This document shows, piece by piece, positions 43,487 to 51,001 of a DNA stretch of 60,801 nt (its first letter is position 1; every line of letters starts with the position of its first letter). The position numbers were made by a program, and so were the translations under genes. Under the pieces are notes generated by a model that saw only the letters and a list, made by a program, of their open reading frames with translations, was not told where the DNA came from and ran no database searches. Source of the stretch: Phycisphaerae bacterium (lineage in GTDB: Bacteria; Planctomycetota; Phycisphaerae; UBA1845; UTPLA1); assembly GCA_016935885.1 (NCBI GenBank), contig JAFGQA010000329.1:1-60801 (forward strand). The letters are read 5' to 3'.

Positions 43487-44167
43487 CTACTGTGGCTTCC
43501 TGAAAACGACACAGTATTCGTGCTGGATGGGCACGTCCTCCATCGCGGCGTAGGCAGTCCGGTCGGATTGGCAGTTGTGCTGCAGCTTGATGATGACCGA
43601 CCGCAGCCGGCCAAGTTCGCCTTCCATGTTCAACAGGTCCCGGACGATGGGCGTGTATGCTCCTTTCCGGCGCACGTCGCCGACCAGGACGGCCAGCCGG
43701 CCGCCCGGAGCGAGGGCTCGGTAGCATCGCGTCAAGCACAGCCTGAGGCGCTCGATGAAGTGCTTGTATTCGTCGCAGGTGCTCAGGTCCCGCGGGTCGT
43801 TGCTGTAGCGGATAATGTTCCAATACGGCGGATGCAGCCAAACGAAATCGAATTCGCCCGGCAGGTCCTGGCCATGCAGGTTGAAGCCTGTCTTCAGGTC
43901 GCCTCCCCAGTATTCGATGTCCGTGCCCTCCGTGTGATTCAGCCAAGCGACGACATCGCGTGTCGTGCCCGAGCCCATCATTGGGTCGGCCACCCGTTTG
44001 GGCTTGTATCGGAGCAGCAAGCCCAGGAACAGCCGGCCGTCACAGTTCCCGCGGTAATTGGCCCTGCCCCACAGCGAGCATCGTTTCGGATAGGACACGA
44101 CCGAGGTCATCTTCGCCGCTCGGTCGCTGAGCGTGGTAGTTGCGTCTTTTTGTTTTGTGGTGGTCAT
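43487..44167 (-). CDS. DNA methyltransferase (amino-methyltransferase family)
   Basis: 226 residues. SAM-binding motif I is ADPMMGSGTTRDV (about 79-91) and the catalytic motif IV is HPPYW (about 128-132, a DPPY variant), in the order I then IV with no large target-recognition domain. This layout suits small plasmid or phage orphan methyltransferases that modify adenine N6 or cytosine N4 rather than a full restriction system, and no restriction gene adjoins it. GGGGAAG precedes the ATG. Last of six leftward genes that share a gene-hairpin-SD design. It may protect the element from host restriction; target sequence unknown. Confidence 0.85.
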   Translation of the reverse strand: MTTTKQKDATTTLSDRAAKMTSVVSYPKRCSLWGRANYRGNCDGRLFLGLLLRYKPKRVADPMMGSGTTRDVVAWLNHTEGTDIEYWGGDLKTGFNLHGQDLPGEFDFVWLHPPYWNIIRYSNDPRDLSTCDEYKHFIERLRLCLTRCYRALAPGGRLAVLVGDVRRKGAYTPIVRDLLNMEGELGRLRSVIIKLQHNCQSDRTAYAAMEDVPIQHEYCVVFRKPQ

Positions 44168-44184
44168 CGTCTTCCCCTCGATGA

Positions 44185-44206
44185 GGCCCGACCCTGCAGG
44201 CCGGGC
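44185..44206. repeat. Intergenic hairpin a
   Basis: GCCCG and CGGGC arms around a CCTGCAGG-containing loop, between the methyltransferase and DUF1419-like genes. Weakest of the set. Confidence 0.5.
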
Positions 44207-44217
44207 GCGCTAGCCTG

Positions 44218-44559
44218 TCAGTAGAAGTAGTAATCTCGCCTGATGCCGGCGAGGTCACACAGCTTATGGGTCTGCTTCCAGTTGAGTCGCCGCACGTAGT
44301 AGCGGCACCCTCGTTGCCAAAAAAGCCGGAACGGCTCCATCCCCTCGGCGAAGCAGAAGAAACTCTCGTCCATGTATCTCGGTGGGAGCACCTCCAGGAA
44401 ATACCAGTAGGTCTCCTCGTCGACTTCCGCGATTTGCCCTTCAGCATCGATGCGGTCGAACATGTCTCGCCACGTTTCGCCTTCGGGAATCGGAACCGCT
44501 TCGCCCTCGCTCAACTCACGAAAGCACCCCGCGAGCGTGTTTACGTTTGTCAGTGTCAT
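44218..44559 (-). CDS. DUF1419-like protein
   Basis: 113 residues starting MTLTNVNTL; GAGGAGG lies upstream, which decides against the longer frame. Core pattern EETYWYFLEVLPPRYM, FCFAEGMEPFRLFWQ, RYYVRRL matches what I recall of DUF1419 proteins from proteobacterial plasmids and integrative elements. Function not established. Part of the plasmid-type small-gene cluster. Confidence 0.7.
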   Translation of the reverse strand: MTLTNVNTLAGCFRELSEGEAVPIPEGETWRDMFDRIDAEGQIAEVDEETYWYFLEVLPPRYMDESFFCFAEGMEPFRLFWQRGCRYYVRRLNWKQTHKLCDLAGIRRDYYFY

Positions 44560-44580
44560 ACCTTCTTCCTCCTCTGGGTG

Positions 44581-44602
44581 GCCCGTTGGTTCTCCAACGG
44601 GC
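44581..44602. repeat. Intergenic hairpin b
   Basis: GCCCGTTGG pairs perfectly with CCAACGGGC around TTCT: 9 bp with a four-base loop, between the 119-residue and DUF1419-like genes. Confidence 0.7.
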
Positions 44603-44623
44603 GTTGTTGTCATGCGGCCATTC

Positions 44624-44983
44624 CTAAGCGCACAGCGGGCATCGGCCGTGCACCTCCGGCGTGTCCAGCCATGGGGCCACGGCGTGCCGGAACTCGCTCC
44701 GGTCCGCTGCGCCGGCGATAACGTACTTCACGTTGGCCAGGCCCTTTTCGAACGAACACCAACCAAACGTGATCGATTCGACTTGGACATAGGTCTCGTC
44801 GGGCAGCCGCAGGACAATGGCGTATTCCTGCGCACCGTCCTCCGAAATCGAATCGTTTAGGAACAAGTAGCCCTCAAGCTCGAATCCCGTGCAGAGCGTC
44901 CACGTTTGCTCCGTGAGGTCACGCGCGAGCTGTTCCGGCGTCTTGGCCTTCGTAATTGTCCAACGTCTTCTCTTGTGCATCAT
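44624..44983 (-). CDS. Plasmid-type hypothetical protein (119 aa)
   Basis: Starts MMHKRRRWTI with AAGGAGGG six bases upstream. A short helix (PEQLARDLTEQTW) precedes a beta-rich domain (LCTGFELEGYLFLND, EYAIVLRLPDETYVQVESITFG) and a C-terminal helix; it ends in CPLCA. Family not recognised by name, though I associate this type with the conjugative-element accessory clusters that carry DUF1419. No enzyme motif. Confidence 0.7.
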   Translation of the reverse strand: MMHKRRRWTITKAKTPEQLARDLTEQTWTLCTGFELEGYLFLNDSISEDGAQEYAIVLRLPDETYVQVESITFGWCSFEKGLANVKYVIAGAADRSEFRHAVAPWLDTPEVHGRCPLCA

Positions 44984-45005
44984 GGTCTACCCTCCTTGTG
45001 CTGAA

Positions 45006-45027
45006 GCCCGGCGACAAACCGCCGGGC
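45006..45027. repeat. Intergenic hairpin c
   Basis: GCCCGGCG pairs with CGCCGGGC around ACAAAC: 8 bp, between the 89- and 119-residue genes. Confidence 0.7.
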
Positions 45028-45039
45028 GGGTTTGTTCGC

Positions 45040-45309
45040 TTAGTAATCCTCCGGCAGCAGCACGGTCGTCACGGACCGGTCAGCCTCGGTGATAATCCAG
45101 AACTTGGTGCCGTAAACGCCGTGATAGACCGACAGAAGGCGAAAGCCCTTCTCCAGTGAGAAGTCATTCTCGTGCCGGTCTTCTTCGCACACGTCGCCCC
45201 AATCGCCAGCGAGGTGGCGAAGCATCGCCGCGGCCACGTCCGTCGGCGTGAGCGCCTTCACCGCTGCCGGCGTGATGAGTGTCCGTCCCGGATTGAATCT
45301 GTGTTTCAT
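45040..45309 (-). CDS. Plasmid-type hypothetical protein (89 aa)
   Basis: Starts MKHRFNPGRTLITPAAVKAL; GGGGGA precedes it. Pattern HLAGDWGDVCEEDRHEND, GFRLLSVYHG, KFWIITEADRSVTTVLLPEDY is a well-conserved small protein seen on many proteobacterial plasmids and integrative elements, sometimes mislabelled as a restriction subunit. Real function unknown; the acidic DWGD(V)xEED and LLPEDY ends suggest a compact protein-binding or DNA-mimic fold, which is speculation. Evidence of transfer between phyla. Confidence 0.8.
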   Translation of the reverse strand: MKHRFNPGRTLITPAAVKALTPTDVAAAMLRHLAGDWGDVCEEDRHENDFSLEKGFRLLSVYHGVYGTKFWIITEADRSVTTVLLPEDY

Positions 45310-45331
45310 TGTCTGTTTCCCCCATGATTGA

Positions 45332-45355
45332 GGCCGGCGAGTGCTCTCGCCGGCC
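45332..45355. repeat. Intergenic hairpin d
   Basis: GGCCGGCGAG pairs perfectly with CTCGCCGGCC around TGCT: 10 bp with a four-base loop, between the 80- and 89-residue genes. Confidence 0.75.
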
Positions 45356-45364
45356 GGTTTCGAT

Positions 45365-45607
45365 TTACAGCAAACCAAAGTCGTCGAGCGTGCCTGCCAG
45401 CCCGTCGATGTCATCGCCGAGCAGGTCGGCGAGCGCCGCAATCGCGTCGAGTCTCTCCTGCTCTTTGGCCGAGTGTTTCGGCTTCTCCTCCGGACAACAC
45501 GGACAGTGGTCGATTCGCCCGCCACGCCGCTTGAACGCTTCCGGTTCTTCGTGTCGCACGTAGTCCATGTCCCAAGGCTCACCGCATCTGATGCAAACAA
45601 GGTCCAT
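45365..45607 (-). CDS. Small zinc-ribbon-like protein (80 aa)
   Basis: Starts MDLVCIRCGEPWDMDYV with GGAGGG three bases before ATG. CxxC at 5-8 and CPCC near 35-38 form a likely zinc ribbon; the C-terminal half is an acidic helix (AIAALADLLGDDIDGLAG). Zinc ribbons of this size bind nucleic acids or proteins. Typical of the same plasmid-type cluster. Confidence 0.75.
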   Translation of the reverse strand: MDLVCIRCGEPWDMDYVRHEEPEAFKRRGGRIDHCPCCPEEKPKHSAKEQERLDAIAALADLLGDDIDGLAGTLDDFGLL

Positions 45608-45626
45608 ACTCCCTCCATTGGTAAAG

Positions 45627-45648
45627 GCCGGCAGGTGCTCCTGTCGGC
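45627..45648. repeat. Intergenic hairpin e
   Basis: GCCGGCAGG pairs with CCTGTCGGC around TGCT: 9 positions, one G.T on the plus strand. Same loop and arm start as hairpin d. Confidence 0.65.
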
Positions 45649-45664
45649 GAGTTTCTCATCACGA

Positions 45665-45695
45665 ACGACCGGGCGGGTGCTTGTCCGCCGGTCGT
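45665..45695. repeat. Intergenic hairpin f
   Basis: ACGACCGG pairs with CCGGTCGT, continued by CGG/CCG after a bulged G; the loop again contains GTGCTTG. It lies with hairpin e between the 140- and 80-residue genes. Confidence 0.65.
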
Positions 45696-45736
45696 GTTTG
45701 GCGCGTCAGGCGTTTTCAGTCCGCTTCGTCTCGGCT

Positions 45737-46159
45737 TCACCTTCCTCGCCCTCCAAATCGAAGCAGCCAACGACCAATGCCACGTCTCTTGGCTTCGTTC
45801 CGGCGCGAATACCGAATTCCGCCATAGAGGCGACTCATCGGAGTGGGCTCGAAAGAGTCGTCCCACTGAACCACGTGCACCTCGTGGGGGTAGAACTCGA
45901 CGACGCCCACCTTGGCGTCGTCACAGCGGTCGTGTTGTTCTGAATCAAGGAAGCGGAAGTTTCCGAAGTGAATCGGCGGGCTACCGGCGCAATCAATCAA
46001 GCCCCACAGCGTGTCCACTCCGTCGAACTCCACCCCATACCATTCGGAGTGGACTGGACTTCCCGCGAAGAACCGCACGCGTGCAATGTGTTCGACGTCG
46101 CTTGTCTGTGCGCAGAGTCGCGGCATGTGTTGCAGTACGTGAATCAGGCTCGATGTCAT
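45737..46159 (-). CDS. Plasmid-type hypothetical protein (140 aa)
   Basis: Starts MTSSLIHVLQ with a GGGAGGGAGA SD; the open frame upstream has none. Beta-rich pattern RVRFFAGSPVHSEWYGVEFDG, TLWGLIDCAGSP, HFGNFRFLDSE, GVVEFYPHEVHVVQWD suggests a compact barrel. The last 20 residues are basic (RYSRRNEAKRRGIGRWLLR). First gene of the cluster; the promoter should lie between it and the 60-base palindrome at 46,247. No named function. Confidence 0.7.
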   Translation of the reverse strand: MTSSLIHVLQHMPRLCAQTSDVEHIARVRFFAGSPVHSEWYGVEFDGVDTLWGLIDCAGSPPIHFGNFRFLDSEQHDRCDDAKVGVVEFYPHEVHVVQWDDSFEPTPMSRLYGGIRYSRRNEAKRRGIGRWLLRFGGRGR

Positions 46160-46246
46160 CTTGTCTCCCTCCCTTTTGAGTTGGCCCCGGCCGATTTTGC
46201 TTCGCCCAGGGTGTTTGGCTCTCAGCTTCAACGTGGGTCCCCCACA

Positions 46247-46306
46247 TTGAAAAGCTGTTCTTCGTTCGTTTACGAATTCATTCGTGAACGAAGGACAGCT
46301 TTTCAA
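46247..46306. repeat. 60-base near-perfect palindrome
   Basis: Left arm TTGAAAAGCTGTTCTTCGTT continues to ACGAAT. The right arm is its inverse with one mismatch and a four-base GTTT insertion in the left arm; the centre is TC. It is AT-richer than its surroundings. It could be a bidirectional terminator, a protein-binding site or the relic of an inverted-repeat element. Confidence 0.75.
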
Positions 46307-46758
46307 AAGAAACGTCAGCGGGTTCGTCGTCGGGGTGGTGGGGTGCCAAGCGAAAGAATCATGACAGACTGCGGGGCGGGGTTGCCTGTAGGCGCTACCT
46401 TGAGAAGGACGGTGAGTCCATGTCCATGTGTTGGCGACTACAGGCAACTGGCGGTGGTGGCGGAAAGCAGTCTGGCAGGATTCTTATCGCGGGTGGCGGG
46501 GTAGGACGGCGGTTCCGCTGTCGACAAAGGGGCGAAGGCGAGCGGCTGAGTTGGGAGGAGGGGAGAGCGAGCCTGTGGGTTGTGGCGGTTGGCTGCGAAA
46601 TCCAGTCGGGAATACCTTCGGGTGGGCCGAGCCGATTCCAGATTGTCGGCGGGTTCTTCGCTCACAGTGACAGGCAAGCAGGCAGAGCCTCGCTGCCGGC
46701 CGGCTCCACGTCTTCGCCGGCCACTATTCACGAAGTGAAACAGCCCGCCGGCCTGTGA

Positions 46759-46913
46759 TCTGCCGTATAAAGCCCGTCGTCCTCGGCTCCTCGCCCCTGG
46801 CAGGCCGTAAGGCCCTTGGGAGCCGAGACGAACGGGCTTAGGCAGAGCACGACCTCCGGCGGGCCCGCGGCCGGTGGCCGCCCACCCCTGCCGGTAATGC
46901 TCCTGAGTCTGAG
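46759..46913. repeat. Structured hairpin repeat, copy 2 (intergenic)
   Basis: The outer TCTGCC/GGCAGA pairing, the GTATA/A internal loop and AAGCC/GGCTT closing pairs are identical to copy 1. The inner stem is different in sequence but still paired: AAGCCCGT with ACGGGCTT, CGT with ACG, CTCGGCTCC with GGAGCCGAG. The apical loop holds a further small GC hairpin. The 3' block CCCTGCCGGTAATGC and CTGAGTCTGAG is also kept. Confidence 0.7.
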
Positions 46914-47364
46914 GCCTCCTCGACGTTGAGCGAGGGCATTCGCAGGCGGCACGGTGCACAGGCAATGCCCTGCCTGTGCGCCGTGCCGCTTCCTCGCAAG
47001 AAACCTCTTGCGCTTTCGCGTGAATGCCGTATTCTTGTCTTGGGATAGACTGGCTGGAGGACCAGACGACACGCCCTCCTGCAGGGGGGCGAGAGTCGTG
47101 GACATAACGGAGGATACAGTGCAGTAGGACGAAGCAACCACGCGGGTAGGCGACCTGTGTTCAGTCGCCGCTTCGCGTGTCGATAGGTTGGCACCCAGCT
47201 GTGGGATGTCGGATTCGCTACCTGACACCATAGCACGTTCGTGCTGACAGGCAAAGAGATAATCACATCGCAGACGCGAATCGTTCACGTCGAATCTTGA
47301 GTGTTCTCCTCGTTGTATCTGAGCGGCCTTGGTCCACCGCCCAACGTTTGCGAGGAGGACTTCC

Positions 47365-49110
47365 ATGGTACAGCCTGCAACAAGCAACGGACGCACATCG
47401 GCCGCAAAGCTGAAAGGCGGCTATCGGATGGTGGGCAACCTGCAAATCTGCATGGCCTGGTGGGCTTACCACTCGGGCCTGCTGCGAACATACCGCGACT
47501 TCCGAGTCTACATGGCCCTGCACGAGGTCGACGAACGAAGAGCTGTCGAGAACCGCAAGCGAAGGTGTAGGAATCGCCCCGCTCGACAGTTCCGCTACGG
47601 CCGCGAACAGCTAGCGGCCGAGGTGCACGCTCTGGTGGGCGGTGCCGGTGGCCGGCACGTTGTTGCCTCGCTGCGGCGTCTCGAACGCGCCGGCCTGGTT
47701 ACCATCTCCGACTCTGGCGTAGTGTTTGACAGCAATCCGGACCGGATGCCGCTAGACGATCTCTCGGGTCTTTGGACGATGTTCGGCCGAATCGACACCA
47801 GGAAACGGGTGCGAGGCAGATCCGTGCCGATCCCCCGCTCCGTGCTCAGGTATATCGCCGGCGGCTGTCCGGCTGTTCGTGCCGCGACCATGCTCGGCTA
47901 TGCAATCCGGTGCCTCTTTCACCAGCGGGAAGGCGTGAGCGCCGAGGGCTCCTGCTCATCCTCGTTCGTCGCCGGCGTCTTCGGGGTCCACCCACGAAAC
48001 GTCAAGCGGGCACGGGTCGAGCTGGCGGCCATGGGATGGCTCCGTCCTCTGCCCGCAGACCATTGGCACGTGCGAACGCACGGCGGGCGTGCAGCGATTG
48101 ACCTCTCCTGGGGCTCCGGGGCGGCCGTTGCGCTTTCCGAGGACTTGGCGGCGGGCACCGAATCGCCACGCGTCCGAACCCGAATCGACACCGGATCGCC
48201 ACCGGTAGTCTCAAAACGAGAACTCCTACCGGAGTCTGAAAACCAAGAACCTGGCCGCTGTGGCCCAAACGGTCAGTCGCCAGATAGACCCAGCGAGGAG
48301 CCGTTCCTGCGTCGCATCGAGATCCGCGACCTACGTGAGCCGCGCCGGACGGACGCACTACTCCGGCAGGCGGTCGCAGCGGGCTGGGTGGGGGCAAGCG
48401 TGTGCGAGCGGCTGGAGTTCCATGCTGCAGCCGCGTACGCGCTTGCGGCCGGGGCGGTGAATCCGTGCGGCCTGTTCGTCTACCTGACACGTGGTCATCA
48501 CTGGGACCGGCTCACCCTCACGGCCGAGGACACCGCCCGTCGCAATCTGCACGCTCTCGACGAACTCTCGTGTTTGGAGGCAAGCCGCGGCGAAGGCGAG
48601 TGCCGAATCACGACCCCGGGGCGAGATCCCGAGCGATCAAGTGCGGTTTCCACGATTCCGCCCGAAGTTCGACGCCTTGTGCGGTCACTCGCCGGACGCA
48701 TGGGCACAGTCCCGGAGCCGCCCGCCCGGTGCGTGAGTGCATCGTCGATCCCTGAAACGGATCGGCACGATGCGATGAACACGCCGCACCGCCGGCCCGC
48801 ACGGCGCTTCTCGGCGCGAGCGGGTGCCTCGACGCTCAGTTCCATCGAAAAAACCGCTCGGGGCCAATGCGGGAATCTGAAGGCTGCTCCTGACATGAAT
48901 CGGCAATCGGTCCCCCGCCGGCACTTATCGGGGATCATCCTGCCCCCGCGAAACGGTGCGCGTTCCACGATGCACTCAGCCGCTGGAACGCTTCGTTCAA
49001 GTCGTTCGTTTCAAGCTGCACCTGAGTGGCCATCTCGGCGAACTCGGTCGCCCAGCCTGCTGGGGGCTCCTGGAGGGTCTCGGGCACGGGATGCGTGCCT
49101 CGCGTCGTGA
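47365..49110 (+). CDS. Large helix-turn-helix protein of unknown function
   Basis: A 581-residue protein with GAGGAGG six bases before ATG. It opens with an unusual hydrophobic block, MVGNLQICMAWWAYHSGLLR, TYRDFRVYMALHEV. A winged-helix-like region follows (REQLAAEVHALVGG, GRHVVASLRRLERAGLVTI), and a second one (SFVAGVFGVHPRNVKRARVELAAMGWLRPL). That double arrangement resembles plasmid replication or mobilisation proteins, but I cannot name the family. Residues after about 520 read antisense to the AbiEii gene: the last 176 bases overlap that convergent gene and the tail is Arg/Ser-rich, so the natural end may have been lost when the toxin-antitoxin cassette arrived. Confidence 0.75.
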   Translation: MVQPATSNGRTSAAKLKGGYRMVGNLQICMAWWAYHSGLLRTYRDFRVYMALHEVDERRAVENRKRRCRNRPARQFRYGREQLAAEVHALVGGAGGRHVVASLRRLERAGLVTISDSGVVFDSNPDRMPLDDLSGLWTMFGRIDTRKRVRGRSVPIPRSVLRYIAGGCPAVRAATMLGYAIRCLFHQREGVSAEGSCSSSFVAGVFGVHPRNVKRARVELAAMGWLRPLPADHWHVRTHGGRAAIDLSWGSGAAVALSEDLAAGTESPRVRTRIDTGSPPVVSKRELLPESENQEPGRCGPNGQSPDRPSEEPFLRRIEIRDLREPRRTDALLRQAVAAGWVGASVCERLEFHAAAAYALAAGAVNPCGLFVYLTRGHHWDRLTLTAEDTARRNLHALDELSCLEASRGEGECRITTPGRDPERSSAVSTIPPEVRRLVRSLAGRMGTVPEPPARCVSASSIPETDRHDAMNTPHRRPARRFSARAGASTLSSIEKTARGQCGNLKAAPDMNRQSVPRRHLSGIILPPRNGARSTMHSAAGTLRSSRSFQAAPEWPSRRTRSPSLLGAPGGSRARDACLAS

Positions 49111-49825
49111 AGGTTACGGCGATTGAGGCACGGATGTCGTCGGAGTCCGGGGGCTGGCGTTCCAGCAGGAGCAGGAGGTCAACGAGGTCTCTTGTGCGGG
49201 TGTTCCGCCTGCCCGTCCATGGGTATGTGTAGGCGTGGATCTTCTCGGCGAATTGTTGAGCCTTGGGAATCGCGAGTGCCTGTGCCGGCGCGATGCCGGC
49301 AAAGGCCAGCAGGTCTTCGCCGTGCAGGCGCTCTGGCTCACCGTGGAGCGCGTCGCCGATGCCGACGTCGATGTGAAAGCCTCCGAAGACTCGGCCGGCC
49401 ATCAATGCTTCGACGGGGAACCTCGCTCCACCCTGTGGGGCGCCGAGCAATTCCGTTCGCGGCGTGGCGATGCGGAAAGTAAGGTAATCGCCGAGATCAA
49501 CATCGGCGGCGACCTGCAACTCGTCGCGGATTCGGTCGAGTCGGACCTTCAGATCTACGTCCTGCTCGTCGGCGCCGACGCTGAGGTCAATGTCCTTCGT
49601 CGTTCTCGCGTGCGGGCGGTACCGCAGCTCCATCGCGTACCCGCCTTTCAGCAGCCAAGGCGGATTCGGCCGGGCAAACAGACGTGCCAGCAATCGCTCG
49701 ATGACGAACTTCAGGCGCAAGGTGTTCAGCGGGACGTTCCGCTCCTCGGCCGTGGTCTTCAAACGCCGTTCGAGCGCTTGACGAAAAGCGGCCGGACTGG
49801 AGAACGATCGGGCCATGTCAATCAT
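48935..49825 (-). CDS. abiEii: AbiEii toxin, nucleotidyltransferase
   Basis: A 296-residue type IV toxin-antitoxin toxin of the AbiEii family, a DNA polymerase-beta-like nucleotidyltransferase that halts growth or phage spread when not held by its antitoxin. Catalytic features are KGGYAMELRY (about 60-69) and TTKDIDLSV (with the paired aspartates), followed by the conserved KIHAYTYPWTGRRNTRTRDLVDLLLL block with the basic active-site residues. It starts by an ATGA four-base overlap with the antitoxin stop, so it is translationally coupled. Length is typical of the family. Confidence 0.92.
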   Translation of the reverse strand: MIDMARSFSSPAAFRQALERRLKTTAEERNVPLNTLRLKFVIERLLARLFARPNPPWLLKGGYAMELRYRPHARTTKDIDLSVGADEQDVDLKVRLDRIRDELQVAADVDLGDYLTFRIATPRTELLGAPQGGARFPVEALMAGRVFGGFHIDVGIGDALHGEPERLHGEDLLAFAGIAPAQALAIPKAQQFAEKIHAYTYPWTGRRNTRTRDLVDLLLLLERQPPDSDDIRASIAVTFTTRGTHPVPETLQEPPAGWATEFAEMATQVQLETNDLNEAFQRLSASWNAHRFAGAG

Positions 49826-50430
49826 CCGACTGCGGCAAGCGCGCGTGCGAGGCGTGAGTCGGGCGGCTGCCGGCGTACGGCTTCTTCGAGTCTTGCCTGG
49901 CGAACAAGGCCTTCATTCAGCGCTTGCAGAACGATCTGGTTGAACTGGGCCTGCGTGACGCGTTCGGTGCCGGCTACGTCAATCAGTGTTCGCAGCGGCG
50001 TGGTCACGCGGAATCCCTCGCGCTGTTCGACTTCGTCCGGTGCGACGTCGCCCTTGTGAAGCACGCATCCCGCCGGCGGCTTCTTGCGAAAGGACCGCGG
50101 CACGGTGACGTGCGTGCGCTTGGGCAGTAGCTCCCCGAGACCGTGAACCGCGAGAGCCGTCTCATGTGAGACCACGGCCTGCGGCTGATCATCCCGCCCC
50201 CGGCTCCAGAGGCTGAGACGGATCAGGTCGTCGTGCTCGGAGAGCGGAAGCGTGGTCACCCGGTAGAGCCCCCGCTCCACCCGCTCGAAGTTGCCGGCCT
50301 TCAGGTGGTAGTCCAGGTGGGGCTGGGCATACCCCGCCCCCGCGGCCTGCTTGGACGTGAAGTAGCCGCCTTGCGTTTGGGCGAGGTCCGATAGCTCTCG
50401 CCGAGCGGATTTTGTGCTTCGGTAGGGCAT
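49822..50430 (-). CDS. abiEi: AbiEi antitoxin (winged-helix transcriptional regulator)
   Basis: About 202 residues. The N-terminal winged helix is LSDLAQTQGGYFTSKQAAGAGYAQPHLDYHLKAGNFERVERGLY (shown as a region near residues 15-60). The C-terminal AbiEi domain carries VSHETALAVHGLGE and TPLRTLIDVAGTE. It neutralises AbiEii without direct complex formation in known cases and represses its own operon by binding inverted repeats. A perfect 8-bp inverted repeat lies eight bases upstream of the ATG chosen (MPYRSTK); TTG two codons earlier is an alternative. Confidence 0.9.
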   Translation of the reverse strand: MPYRSTKSARRELSDLAQTQGGYFTSKQAAGAGYAQPHLDYHLKAGNFERVERGLYRVTTLPLSEHDDLIRLSLWSRGRDDQPQAVVSHETALAVHGLGELLPKRTHVTVPRSFRKKPPAGCVLHKGDVAPDEVEQREGFRVTTPLRTLIDVAGTERVTQAQFNQIVLQALNEGLVRQARLEEAVRRQPPDSRLARALAAVG

Positions 50431-50437
50431 GCGCAAA

Positions 50438-50456
50438 CCTTCAAATATTTTGAAGG
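50438..50456 (-). promoter_or_regulatory. Probable AbiEi operator
   Basis: Perfect inverted repeat CCTTCAAA, TAT, TTTGAAGG in an AT-rich patch immediately upstream of abiEi. Autoregulation through promoter inverted repeats is established for AbiEi proteins; binding here is inferred. Confidence 0.6.
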
Positions 50457-51001
50457 ATTATGCGCTGCGGGACCGTGGTTGTCCAGAGCCGATTCCGGCG
50501 ATCGGCGGATGCAGGAGGGCTACGCATCCGGAACGACTCCCAGTTTGGGAATCCGGAGCGGGGCGATTCTAACTCCTGTGCTGATAACGACTTATATACT
50601 GATGGGGCAGGCATTTAGGCATTTTGCCCTTTCGAAGTCCAGCGTATGCAGCTGGATACCGTTCCGGTGGCTCGCCAAGTCGGCCCCGGCGGTTTTCACC
50701 TGCCCGGTGACAGCCCCGACTGGGCCACGACGCGGCGTACCCAGGAATGCCAGCTCTCTCGGCTGGACATCCTGGGTCGAGGCGGTCCCAGGCATGTCCC
50801 GGCTGGTGTTGGCTCGCCCGTCCGTACCGTCGCAAGCTCCGGGGCATGAAACCGGCTGGGTTACTCACGTCGACGGTTGGCCTGCTCTGCGCTCTTTCCA
50901 ACCTCATCCAGACGGCACTTGCTGACGCTGGCGTGACTCTGACGCCGGTACCGGTATCATGTCGGGCGGGACTGCGTTGTATCGGGCGGGCGGGGTGCGG
51001 G
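50457..51001. other. Non-coding region between AbiE promoter and ferredoxin 3' end
   Basis: No gene supported. An AT-rich patch near 50580-50630 may hold a promoter. Frames here on both strands are shadows with no SD. No terminator for the efflux operon was identified. Confidence 0.4.

Larger units (their letters stand above)
46160..47364. other. Non-coding region with palindrome and hairpin repeat
   Basis: About 1.2 kb separating the leftward small-gene cluster from a rightward gene, so promoters for both should lie here. It contains the 60-base palindrome (46247-46306) and hairpin repeat copy 2 (46759-46913). Several long arginine-rich frames cross it on both strands but none has an SD and domain features. 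Confidence 0.5.

Noticed and set aside
43307..44224. Rightward 305-residue open frame across the methyltransferase
   Set aside because: Antisense to a gene with clear SAM and catalytic motifs; no SD and no recognisable domain.
44581..45695. CRISPR array suggested by regularly spaced GC hairpins
   Set aside because: Spacing is hundreds of bases with genes between, and arms differ; the pattern is intergenic hairpins, not direct repeats with spacers.
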